Notes under the pieces: generated by a model
What the model saw: only the letters and a program-made list of their open reading frames with translations
Databases searched by the model: none
Told to the model about the DNA's origin: nothing
Position numbers and translations under genes: made by a program
In this document: one piece after another, positions 22,801 to 30,164 of the stretch
Position numbering within the stretch: position 1 is the stretch's first letter
Layout: every line of letters starts with the position of its first letter
Origin: Cyclina sinensis
Taxonomy: Eukaryota > Mollusca > Bivalvia > Venerida > Veneridae
Direction: 5' to 3'
Length of the DNA: 64,000 bases
NCBI GenBank assembly: GCA_012932295.1
Contig: JAAONU010000009.1
Location: 12,813,796 to 12,877,795 of the forward strand

Positions 22801-25529
22801 TGACAGAGGTGGATGAACAGGATGAAACAGTAAGTACGAGCGCCGACAGCGGAAGCGTGTCGGTCAGTAATTGTCCCAGTACTCAACCTGAAACTGAAAG
22901 TAACAAACTTGACAATCACTGTTTCGGCTCAACAAAAATACGAGGCCAGATACTCTTGGTTATACTACAGTCTTTGAAATGATTTTTAATCTGTTTAAAG
23001 ACAGAAAAGACAGAGACATGCCCCTGAAGTTTTAAATTGTTCAAGAGTGATTATCTGTTTACATTCAGAGTATTGAAAACTGCAGAAGTTTGCAATTAAA
23101 CTAGATGGGTGTTCAGTGGAACACTTGTGTCGCCCTTGGGTACTCTGTTAGAATAACTCAAAAGGTAAACAAGAACCTGCTGGGGTTGAGGGTGGATGGG
23201 GAGTCAAGTACCTATGTATTAAAATTTAAAAAAAAAAAAAAAAGGGGGGGGGGGGGGGGGGGGGGTAAAAAAAAATGGTGGTGGTGGTGGGGGGGGGGGG
23301 GGGTTTGAGGGTGGATGGGGAGTCACGTACCTATGTATTAAAAAAAAAAAAAAAAAAAATTTTGGGCCAGGGTGAGAGGGGGGGGGGGGGGGGGGGTGAC
23401 TGTTTGGGAGGGGGGGAGGGGGGGGGGAATAAAGTGCATATGTTTTAAAATTATAAAAAAAAAAAAAAAAATTTGGCCCGGGGTGGGGGGGGGGGGGGGT
23501 TGACTGGGGGGGGGGGGGGGGGGGGGAGAGTACTTACCCATCTCATGTCAGTTAATATTTTATTTCTAGGCTTAAGAAGTTTTTTTTCCTATATATAAGT
23601 TTAAGCAAAATCAAGTGACCCCGGGGGTGGGGCTAACTGTGACCCAAGGGACATGGGTACCAACAATCTTTGCAGGGGTCTTGGATCAAGTATTCCAAGT
23701 TTGAATGGAATATCCTTGACACTTTTTGAGACTTTGACATAAAGAAAAAGGTTAACCAAGAAATTTTAACTTGAAAAAGGGGCATAAGATTGCAAAAAAA
23801 ATTTGAGGGTTATCTGCCCTTGAGAAATGGTGTTGTCTTAAGTGATACAATTGTAAGCATTACAACTGGAAAGTTTGATGAAGAAACATTAAGAAATGGC
23901 ATAGTTATAGCCAATGTTAAGTTTTCATGACAAAATCTAAGTACAAAAAGGGGCATAACTCTGTCAATTGTGACCTTGACCTATACATTTTGGCATCAAT
24001 ACAATTTGAAAGTTTGATAAGATAATGTTTAGAAATGGCAAAGTTATAGCCAACGTTAAGTTTTCGTGACGGACCGACGGACAAAGCGATCCCTATGTAT
24101 CACCTTTTCTTCGAAAGGGCGACACAAAAAGTGGTTTATTCATTTCCCCTAACTGGCCTTTTTCGCACGTTTTTCCCCTTTTCACCAGCGTCCAGCCCCG
24201 GGGGGTGGGGGGCACTCCCTATATATTGGGTGGTGGGGAGGTTCTGACAAACGGGGGTATTTTTTTCATATTTTTGTCTACAATGGGGTATGTCATTTTT
24301 ACTGTGTCTCTGAAGGGGTTTGTAAAATCTAGTCTCTGATGGGGTTATAATTAGCAAAGATAATTCTACCATGGGGTTGTAATTGAATCTTACTCATAGC
24401 AGGTCAGCATCTTTATTGGATTATAACAATAACCTGTCATTTTAGAGCTTATCTCATACTTATTATATAAATTACATCCCTTATCACAATCTCTACGTAT
24501 TGCACAGCAGGAAATAACATCTGCACCACCCAGACAAGAAAGTGGTGAAAGGCGGTCCATGAGAGCAAGGACTGTTATTAAGTTTAGGTCTTAATTTATC
24601 TTGTTAAAATAAAATTATGCTTCATACTGTCTTAAAATTTTATGATATAAATGTATAAACACCTGAAAAAGGGGTGTATGATTTTCCTTGTTGGTCTACA
24701 ATGGGGTTTCTTTAGAAGATGCCTAAAAAGTCTACGATGGGGTTGTGTATTCAGGAAAAAGTAGTCTACAATGGGGTCGGGGTTCAAGACCTCTATCCGA
24801 ACGCCCCCGCCAAAAATTTTTCAAGTACCCCCCCGGGCATCCAGCGTCTTCCCCTTTTCCTAAAAAAACCCCTGCCGAGATATTTCGCGATTTCGAGACA
24901 TCGAGGACGTCCATCTTTTTCCTCCTTGTCGCGGCAGATATTTCTTTTTCCGCATCCACGCAAAAAAGCGGAAAATGTGAGTTCCTTGTGGCGCGTACTG
25001 TATCCTATTTAATTTTGTTTGAACTGAAATGATAAAATCAAGTACCACTTTCCAGCTGCTGATTTGCTCATTCTTTTTTAAAATTTAAGTAAAACAATGT
25101 CATCTTCTGATATTTATCATTAAACATTTGACTTGCAGCCAAAATAGGTTGAAGGCATATTGTCTTTTGAGCCAAAATGATTTCTGGGACCGACATGGGT
25201 TGTTTCCCCATTTTCCTATTCTTCACCTGAAAATGCAGACACTTTTAAAACATTTCACTGAATCACATAAGAGTTCTTGGCAAAAGAATGCATCAAGTCT
25301 GACTGAATTATGAAGGTACTTGGTCTTCACCAAATCCTTGAACTATCAATTGATGTTTCAGTTATCCTCTAATGGGCTCTATTCTACTATTTTTCAAATT
25401 GACAAGAGTCGTACCTCCTCCATAATTCAACCATCGAAAGTATGGATTATAAGGGAAGAGCTTTTTGTAATAAATCGGCAAGAGATCCGGCAAACTTGCA
25501 GGATCATATGAATTCTGCTTTTCAGGCAT
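7721..25529 (-). CDS. PRIM1: DNA primase small (catalytic) subunit, 12 exons
   Basis: This gene encodes the p49-type catalytic subunit of primase, which with the large subunit and DNA polymerase alpha makes the RNA primers for nuclear DNA replication. Coding exons in transcript order are 25529-25415, 20245-20088, 17145-17039, 15364-15291, 14468-14332, 14056-13998, 11887-11775, 10905-10808, 10321-10189, 10044-9974, 9799-9738 and 7845-7721. They total 1252 nt, close to the roughly 420 residues usual for the family, and all junction phases agree. Visible motifs are FDID (D113, D115), the zinc cysteines C125, C126, C132 and C135, SGRRGVH (164-170), and [10 protein letters not shown] with the third catalytic aspartate D310. 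The start was chosen because the N terminus then aligns with animal PRIM1. Oddities are a U12-like AT-AC intron 7 and one surplus base in exon 10 that would end the protein at about residue 346 unless it is a sequence error or is bypassed. The family identity is very secure; exon ends are read from splice consensus and homology. Confidence 0.95.
8294..9440 (-). mobile_element. Degenerate Tc1-like transposon in PRIM1 intron 11
   Basis: The inverted ends TACTGACGTCCATAAAAAAC (8294) and the complement of CACTGACGTCCATAAAAAAC (ending 9440) are flanked by TA. On the minus strand a start at about 9203 reads [20 protein letters not shown], then [15 protein letters not shown], a Tc1-type helix-turn-helix, followed by a stop; later, in another frame, [19 protein letters not shown] resembles the transposase core. 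The part at about 8340-8770 is a different dispersed repeat that has replaced or invaded the C-terminal half. Confidence 0.8.
8340..8770. repeat. Dispersed repeat, also present inverted at 62000-62620
   Basis: It shares GAATGCCCATGGGCAGCATG, GATGGGACAGTGAAAT, GGTCTATCATCA and AAGGTCACAGTGCC-type segments with 62000-62620 in opposite orientation. Confidence 0.75.
9738..9799 (-). CDS. PRIM1: PRIM1 exon 11
   Basis: 62 bp, entering in phase 2 and leaving in phase 1, encoding [20 protein letters not shown]. It corresponds to the acidic, poorly conserved linker before the C-terminal helix of PRIM1. The acceptor is TATTTCAG and the donor GTTTGT. Confidence 0.8.
9974..10044 (-). CDS. PRIM1: PRIM1 exon 10, carries a +1 frameshift
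   Basis: 71 bp. The first part reads GRVCVP in phase with exon 9. The second part reads [17 protein letters not shown] one base out of phase, in step with exon 11. Both halves match the family, so one surplus base lies at about 10024-10028. Read as written, a TGA at 10000-9998 ends the protein. A second AG four bases inside the exon (start 10040) would restore the frame at the cost of GRVCVP. Confidence 0.85.
10189..10321 (-). CDS. PRIM1: PRIM1 exon 9, third catalytic aspartate
   Basis: 133 bp, entering in phase 0 and leaving in phase 1. It encodes [19 protein letters not shown] and then [15 protein letters not shown]. The aspartate of PRLD is the third metal ligand in the primase active site. 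The acceptor is TTATTACAG and the donor GTACAT. Confidence 0.95.
10372..10770. repeat. 29-bp degenerate tandem array in PRIM1 intron 8
   Basis: Units such as CAGTGAATCAGTCCAGATGA and GTTGACGTA repeat with alternation between GTTGACGTA and GTTAACATA variants. The downstream edge comes within about 30 bp of exon 8. Confidence 0.85.
10808..10905 (-). CDS. PRIM1: PRIM1 exon 8
   Basis: 98 bp, entering in phase 1 and leaving in phase 0, encoding [20 protein letters not shown] followed by [12 protein letters not shown]. The HRW matches the QRW of vertebrate PRIM1. It begins after an intron end of the form TTCCTTAAC, 9 nt, exon. The donor is a strong GTAAGC. Confidence 0.88.
10906..11774 (-). other. 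PRIM1: Putative U12-type AT-AC intron of PRIM1
   Basis: On the minus strand the intron starts ATATCCTTT (11774-11766), a full match to the minor-spliceosome 5' site. It ends with TTCCTTAAC (a full match to the U12 branch consensus), then TGTACACAC, the last two bases being AC. The branch adenosine is about 10 nt from the exon. Splicing G|GA across it keeps the primase frame. Confidence 0.85.
11155..11590 (+). repeat. Diverged copy of the AGCTCACCTGAG dispersed repeat (PRIM1 intron 7)
   Basis: It starts ATAGCTCACCTGAGTATCAC after GCCATGATGGCCCTG and ends near GAGCACTGCATTCTCAGGTG. It lies wholly inside the AT-AC intron. Confidence 0.55.
11775..11887 (-). CDS. PRIM1: PRIM1 exon 7, ends at an AT-AC splice site
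   Basis: 113 bp, entering in phase 2 and leaving in phase 1. It encodes [20 protein letters not shown] and then [17 protein letters not shown]. Homology to the family stops at LVPDE, exactly where ATATCCTTT begins. The nearby GT candidates give phases that do not join exon 8 without a stop; the AT-AC junction does. Confidence 0.88.
13267..13351. repeat. Perfect 33-bp inverted repeat with GC-rich loop, PRIM1 intron 6
   Basis: The left arm starts TTATTAGTACGTATTTACAA and the right arm is its exact complement, around a 19-nt loop GCGCGGCTGTGCCGTGCCT. It may be one end, or both ends, of a collapsed element; no duplication of flanks was found. Confidence 0.85.
13998..14056 (-). CDS. PRIM1: PRIM1 exon 6
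   Basis: 59 bp, entering in phase 0 and leaving in phase 2, encoding [19 protein letters not shown] plus part of an arginine codon. This corresponds to the GGQDVKKKVHL region of vertebrate PRIM1. The donor is GTTAGT and the acceptor TTTACAG. Confidence 0.9.
14332..14468 (-). CDS. PRIM1: PRIM1 exon 5, SGRRGVH exon
   Basis: 137 bp, entering in phase 1 and leaving in phase 0. It encodes [20 protein letters not shown] followed by VCDETARKL. This is the most conserved segment of the primase small subunit; the RR and H residues contact the nucleotide triphosphate in the family. The acceptor is GTGTTGCAG and the donor GTGAAC. Confidence 0.95.
15291..15364 (-). CDS. PRIM1: PRIM1 exon 4, zinc-site exon
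   Basis: 74 bp, entering in phase 2 and leaving in phase 1. It encodes [19 protein letters not shown] and then DRALR. The two cysteines finish the zinc site begun in exon 3. The acceptor is TATTTCAG and the donor GTAACT. Confidence 0.93.
15650..16860 (+). repeat. Diverged copy of the same dispersed repeat (PRIM1 intron 3)
   Basis: It starts GCAATGATGACCCTTAAGCA, CTCACCTGAGTATAAC and ends near TTGAGCACTGTGTTCAGGTA. Units with GGAACATTTCTCTGAA/GGAACATCACTGTGAA recur. Confidence 0.55.
17039..17145 (-). CDS. PRIM1: PRIM1 exon 3, catalytic FDID exon
   Basis: 107 bp, entering in phase 0 and leaving in phase 2. It encodes [19 protein letters not shown] followed by VRSCC. The two aspartates of FDID are the metal-binding catalytic pair of the family, and the two cysteines start the zinc site. 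The acceptor is ATTTCAG and the donor GTAACT. Confidence 0.94.
17420..19236. repeat. 65-bp satellite in PRIM1 intron 2
   Basis: The unit GTAAGTAAACACAGACTAAA, TGCTTGAGTCATTCAGAATA, CACTGTTATTAAAACTGTTT, ACAGT (65 bp) is repeated about 13 times around a 937-bp insertion at 17763-18699. Copies differ by few bases (AAACAC/AATCAC, ACTAAA/ACTTAA), so the array is young. Confidence 0.95.
17763..18699. mobile_element. Non-autonomous hAT element with perfect 8-bp target duplication
   Basis: The ends are CAGGGTTGGC and GCCAACCCTG, flanked on both sides by GTGTAAGT (17755-17762 and 18700-18707), which is satellite sequence. Sub-terminal repeats of TATTGACC/GGTCAATACTGG occur near both ends. No transposase frame. 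Confidence 0.92.
19234..19329. repeat. Perfect 45-bp-arm hairpin at the satellite edge
   Basis: The left arm starts GACTAAATTCTGTTTTAATT and the right arm is its exact complement, with a 6-nt loop TAAATT in the centre. It begins inside the last satellite unit (CACAGACTAAA). Confidence 0.92.
20088..20245 (-). CDS. PRIM1: PRIM1 exon 2
   Basis: 158 bp, entering in phase 1 and leaving in phase 0, residues 39-91. It contains [18 protein letters not shown] and [13 protein letters not shown], both hallmark primase stretches. The acceptor is TTTTTCAG and the donor is a less common GTTTGT. It lies about 5.2 kb from exon 1 across a repeat-laden intron. Confidence 0.93.
20400..20476. repeat. Short tandem duplication
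   Basis: The segment containing ATGGAAATGTGATCATCCTT and GAAAAAGGTTCGAATTA is present twice in direct succession, in PRIM1 intron 1. Confidence 0.9.
22598..22990 (+). pseudogene. Possible remnant of a hAT/zinc-finger transposase N terminus
   Basis: A short frame with [15 protein letters not shown], then a poly-A stretch, resembles the basic start of hAT-type transposases that precedes a zinc finger. It is broken soon after. The sequences GATACAGTAC at about 21580 and its complement at about 25005 could be ends of a decayed host element, but this is weak. Confidence 0.3.
23231..23527. repeat. Poly-A/poly-G runs
   Basis: Alternating runs of A (up to about 20) and G (over 20), with a repeated TACCTATGTATTAAA. 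Several G tracts could form quadruplexes. Run lengths in raw sequence of this kind are unreliable. Confidence 0.9.
23600..24130 (+). repeat. Dispersed repeat, GACGGACCGACGGAC type
   Basis: It begins CAAGTGACCCCGGGGGTGGG and ends TCTTCGAAAGGGCGACACAA after a GACGGACCGACGGACAAAGC run. A shorter relative lies at 1205-1705. Confidence 0.7.
24195..24840. mobile_element. Possible element with CCCGGGGGG ends
   Basis: The left part reads GCCCCGGGGGGTGGGGGGCA and the right part ends TACCCCCCCGGGCAT, roughly inverted. The interior has repeated words such as CTACAATGGGGT. Boundaries are uncertain. Confidence 0.4.
25415..25529 (-). CDS. PRIM1: PRIM1 exon 1 (start codon exon)
   Basis: This exon encodes residues 1-38 plus one base. 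It contains YYKKLFPY and FRWLNYGG, typical of the primase N terminus. The ATG is 25529-25527. The frame stays open upstream for at least 16 more codons, but those codons resemble nothing in the family and overlap the E2F-like site. The donor is GTACGA directly after the GGAG at 25418-25415. Confidence 0.93.
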
Positions 25530-25555
25530 TGTGTCTTGTAAACAGTGGAGAAAAA

Positions 25556-25567
25556 ATTGGCGCCAAT
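25556..25567. promoter_or_regulatory. Palindromic E2F-like site at the PRIM1 start
   Basis: The 12-bp palindrome ATTGGCGCCAAT lies 27 bp upstream of the PRIM1 ATG. It contains TTGGCGCC, an E2F-type core, and reads ATTGG on both strands. Primase genes are known E2F/S-phase targets in animals. Binding here is inferred. Confidence 0.55.
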
Positions 25568-25952
25568 CTATCATCAAGCGGCACGTATAAAAAAATATTT
25601 CCTTCGACTTTAAATGATTCTTTTTAATTTATCACATAGATGCTTGGTTAAGCATATTTACCATAAGTAATATTTAAATATATGTTGGGTCGACAAAGAT
25701 TAGTAAAAATATGATTAATGTTTTACGACATTTGCCAAAAAATAATGCTTTCCAAGGGAGATAACGAAATATTTTGCTTTTCGGTTTAACAGATAAAGTA
25801 GTGTGAGTGACAGTAAAATATACCTGGTAAATTTGTTTTGAAGTAAACTTTGAAAAAAATGTTATTAACCCTTAGATAAAATAATTTCAGCCTGATTTAT
25901 TAGATATATATTCAATTTATTCTAGTATCAGTCTGTAATTCTGAAGAGTTAT

Positions 25953-26442
25953 GGAGGTTACGTACCATGGAATTTACGTACCAGGAGGTTACGTACCACA
26001 TATATATTTTGAAGGTTACGTACCGTTCAATATTATAAATGACGATTTAGTATGTTTATAGAATGAAGTTAGACGTTAAAAATGAATTAATAATTCTAAC
26101 GGCTATTTTAATACACATAAAAAGGTAATACTGAGAAAAGCAGGTACAAATGACAAAATATTTCGTTTGTCTATGTATAATTAACCTTTATTTACGTATA
26201 ATTATCACATATGAATTCGACAATGAGTTGTCAAACAAATCAAAAACAAATTACAAACTTGTGACATATGACTGAAGATAATAATAAGTTGTGCAACCAA
26301 CATCTATACCTGATATTTTTCACACCTTTAGGCAACACTTTACCTTTATAGTACATAACCTCTTATTGATATAAGTGGTATGTAACCTCCAATAATGGTA
26401 CACTAACGTAGTGGTACGTAAACTCCATGGTATGTATCCTCC
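25953..26442. mobile_element. Element with compound inverted ends made of GGTTACGTACC
   Basis: The left end (25953-26030) repeats GGAGGTTACGTACC and variants four times. The right end (26335-26442) carries the inverted GGTACGTAAACTCC, GGTATGTATCCTCC and related words. The interior is AT-rich with no gene. It lies about 420 bp upstream of the PRIM1 ATG. Confidence 0.7.
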
Positions 26443-26941
26443 AGTTTCCGGTCTGAATAATGAATTGAGAAAAAGCTTTTTGAAAGTTCTCATCATCAAA
26501 ATAGATTTGCTCGACAAATACTTCCTCTTTTTCCTTATTTTCTTAAACTGTAATCTGTCGAATTTCAAACATACACACCATTGGGTATATACCTCAGTGC
26601 TCCAGCTAGGATTTCAGAAGGGCAGGGAAATGGATCTCAAAACTGGGCACTTTTTGCGCGCTGCAAGCTCATAGTATGGCACTTTTACAAATCTCGGATC
26701 GGACAGTGTTGCAAAATAAATAATATATAATAGTGTTAACTGAAGATTTTTATTTAACTATTTGTCTTCATATTATGAAATCAAAATTATAAATGATCAA
26801 CTGTGGTCAAAGGAAAAAACATACATTTAGTAACAAGTGTATTTCATAATACTTTCACAATATTGTTTATAACTTAAGAGTTGGTGCCCACAGGAGCCCG
26901 GCCCTGTCATATGTATGACAGTCCTTACCAACAAAATGATA

Positions 26942-27645
26942 TACCGTACTTTGGGATATTTTTATCATGGTTAAATTTTCGCCAATTTTGCCACCTTTAT
27001 GAAGTGGCGAAAATATAACAGTTGAAAATATACCTACGTCCAAAATTGAACACCGTATACACGTCTACCTGAGTGTACTGAATAAACACCGTATTGCATA
27101 AGCGCTATTTCACTTTTATCTATATTTTGGTTATCGATCGTAAATACCTGCTATCGCTCAAGCCTGAAAGAGTGATAATTACCGTTAGAAAACATGCTTA
27201 TTGTGAGATTTTGTCACCTTTGCAAAATTTCTATTGAGTCTATAATTCGCTTCTTTAATTTTTTACACATACATGACATACATGTTTGTCACAGTCAGAA
27301 AAACATGTCTATTTTGAAATATTTAAAACCAAAAGAAAAACCAGTACTTTTAAATGTAGATAAAAGCAGCGAAGAATGCAATACAATACCATATAATGAT
27401 GTAAATAAAGTAACATGTACGCAATTTTTTGTTTTAATACCGGTAAGCACTCGAGCAGTCCGAGAGTGACTTCCCTTTGATACTCTTCAAACATGTCCGT
27501 TGTATTGACGTTTTGTCATGAATTATTGTCATATTTTCGCCACCGCTGTAGAAGGGCGAAAAATACACGAACCAAAATAAAACCACTACTTTTTATGCTA
27601 AAAGGGCGAAAATTTGCCGACGTGAAAATATCCCAAAGTACGGTA
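26942..27645. mobile_element. MITE nested in the hAT element
   Basis: The inverted ends TACCGTACTTTGGGATATTT (26942) and its complement (ending 27645) match over about 21 bp. Sub-terminal GGCGAAAAT words occur near both ends. The 704-bp interior has no recognisable gene. It sits just beyond the transposase stop codon. Confidence 0.85.
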
Positions 27646-27651
27646 ACTCAC

Positions 27652-29676
27652 TTATTTTTTGTCTACGACTGACACTAGACGTCTTGACTTCACATGAAAG
27701 AATTTCTTGACAACTTTACAGCTTAGCTTGTTGAAAAGATCTTTACCACAGTTAAGTTTCACACTAAGAAGATGCTGTAAGGTGGAGGAGGATAAGGAAC
27801 ATCTATGGTCAGTTTTTATTAGCTTTAACTGGGAAAACACTCTTTCCACTCCAGCAGTACTTAATGGCATCACATTTGCAGCAGAGAGAAGTTTTCCTAA
27901 CAGTGGAAACTGTGCATTCAGGCCCTTGTTTAAATGTTCCACTCCAAAGAACAACTTCAGCAGACCCGGGAGGTTTCTGTCCTCCTGTTCATAACTGGAC
28001 ACAATATCAATGAAGTTCTGCCACTGAGTTAGAACAATTTCTTGGTCCATTTCATAGTGTCTGGCAAGCACTTCCATTTCATATTCTCCATATAGGCAGG
28101 GGATGTCCTTGATCCTGCTCAGATCTAATATAGCCAGGCAGTCAAACAAGTCAGTGTCTTTGAAGCGGTTCTCTATGTTTGTAATTAGGTTACCAAGAAA
28201 GTTGATCCTTGCCTTGGAGAATTTTTCTGAGGGGGTTGAGGGCAACAAACCAACATCTTCCATGAGTGTTGCAGTCTTCCCTAGCCAAGACCCATCTTTA
28301 GTTTTTCTGCGATTCAGCATCTTGAGAGTTTTTACAACAGTTGAGCTAACATTTTTCAGATCTACATTTTCATTTTGGAAAAACAGGCTTAAAGCTGAAA
28401 CATGTGGGAGAATATCTGCCAGCAGAAGCAAAAGACGCAAGTTGTCAGGATTTTTTAGTTGTTTCAGTAGTCCATTTCCGACTGGATCTTGACTGACAGA
28501 GGATGATTCCATGTCAGTGATGATACACTTGTATGACCGCACAATGGAATTAACTGCCTTGTCATGACTTAGCCATCTATGATGCTTTGCCTGCTTCACA
28601 GTAATTGGTGCTTCCTCAAATGTCTTCTGGACTTCTTGTAGACTGGCTTTTTTATTTGTGCTCCAGTTGTAGTATTTGTATAAACTATCCAAAGTTTCAT
28701 CCAATTTCTTAAAGCATGGTTCTTGCTCAAAACTATCTCTACAAGCAAGAGCAAGTCGATGATCTTTACAGTGAGTTGTTATTAGCACTGGATTTAAATC
28801 TTTCAGTTTCTTGGCTACACCATTTTTATGTCCAGTGAATACTGCAGCGCCATCTGAAGCAAAGCCAGTCATGTTTTTCACACACAGACCATGTTCTTGA
28901 ATTTCCGAGACAATTCTGTTGGATAGAGTTTCTGCATTTGCTTGGGGGACTGTTGTGTCTGATAGCAGAGAAGTCTTGGTTTCACCTTCAGGAGACACAT
29001 AGCGGCAACATATAGCTAGGTGTTTTTCTGTGGTTGAAGATCTGCAACTTCGTCAACCATTAATGAGAAGCATGGGCTGTTCTTTATCTCATCGTTCATG
29101 GCTTCTTTCACTTCACCACTCAGAATTTCCAACAACTCATGAACAATATCCCAGCTGGAATATTGAGCATTCTTAGCAAGACGCAAGTTTGCTAGTGAAT
29201 CAGATCCCATCTCTATGCATAAGTCTATAATGTCAGAAACTATGTTCAAAGGCAGATTCTTATTAATCACAAATTTAAGTACTTTAAGCGAGTCAAGAAT
29301 GGCCCTTTCAGCTTGTGAGTTGATATTGTTGGACATATTATCAATGGTGTCACTGAGAGACATGGCAAGTGCATCTTCGTGAACATCACTGTTCTCGTGG
29401 TCTTTTACTTTATCACTGGACAAAGTATGGTATCCCTTATTTATCCACACATTTACACCATTTACACCATTGGAACCCAAAGAGTTATAATCCCGACAAA
29501 GCTTACAAAGCATCACATCCACATTTTCACCGTCATCATTTTGTCTTGTTGCATGTAATAACCAGGGACGACCTTTCTGCACTAAATTTTGGGCATGGCG
29601 CTCTGATTTTAGGGCAGGGCGCACGGAATTTCGGGCAGGGCGCGGCGCCCTTTTGTTTAAGCCTAGCTGGAGCACT
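27652..29676 (-). pseudogene. hAT transposase (ZNF862/KIAA1586-like), frameshifted
   Basis: Two minus-strand frames cover one transposase. The first (29016 and up) has LCKLC in a zinc-finger-like N-terminal part and CFSLMVDEVAD, the first catalytic-aspartate region. The second (27652-28998) has FASDGAAVFTG (second aspartate region), THCKDHRLALA, and the C-terminal dimerisation motif STAGVERVFSQL. The break lies between about 29016 and 29042 and needs a one- or two-base shift. No convincing ATG lies inside the element before the zinc-finger region, so the 5' end may also be lost. It matches the DUF4371/hAT dimerisation family that has repeatedly given rise to host zinc-finger genes; here position inside intact TIRs argues for a transposon. 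Confidence 0.85.
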
Positions 29677-30164
29677 GTACCTAATGTTCGAGGGTCTGAA
29701 AAGCAATTAGGTTTCATTTGTTACGGTAGTGCATATTTAATTTACAGCAGATATCTTGTCAGTTACTTTGACCTTACCATTAGTGATTAAGTGAAAGAGG
29801 TAGAAATTTAAACCAACAGGAACAGTGATTTCTTTGCTACAATTCGTGTATTTTGTTTTGGTTTATACATTCACATTGTGGTCTTTTTTTACATGAACCA
29901 GAACAAGGCTTATTTACTTAATTTACATGTACATGGACACATTGTTTATACGCTATGAAAGTTAAAGTAAAGAGAATATTTCAGAACAGCAGCAGGTAAA
30001 TTAATTGAATATTGGTATGGTTACGTGTATATATAAACTTTTTATCACTACCAAAAAGTATTTGTTAATAAACCTCATAAAATCACTGTAATTAGTCGAA
30101 AATAAGCAGCCTGTTGATAATGGATCATGCATGTAGATTGTACATACGAATCGTACAGGAAGAC

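Larger units (their letters stand above)
20246..25414. other. PRIM1 intron 1, transposon debris
   Basis: It contains the short duplication at 20400, poly-G tracts, several decayed repeats and small frames with no recognisable product. No exon was needed to join PRIM1 exons 1 and 2 in phase. Confidence 0.6.
26595..29677 (-). mobile_element. hAT-type DNA transposon with 5-bp target duplication
   Basis: The terminal inverted repeats read CAGTGCTCCAGCTAGG at both ends, flanked by TACCT at 26590-26594 and 29678-29682. The element is 3083 bp, of which 704 bp is a nested MITE. It carries the transposase remnant on the minus strand. A CAG-starting end and the transposase fold support hAT; the duplication is 5 bp rather than the classical 8. 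Confidence 0.85.

Noticed and set aside
23105..23541. Glycine/proline-rich frames over the poly-G tract
   Set aside because: They are homopolymer translations on both strands.
21577..25010. A single 3.4-kb transposon bounded by GATACAGTAC
   Set aside because: The matched ends are only about 10 bp with weak further similarity and no target duplication was found.
27652..28998. 448-codon frame as a host zinc-finger gene
   Set aside because: It lies within matched inverted ends with a target duplication, and its upstream half is in another frame, so it is a decayed transposase.
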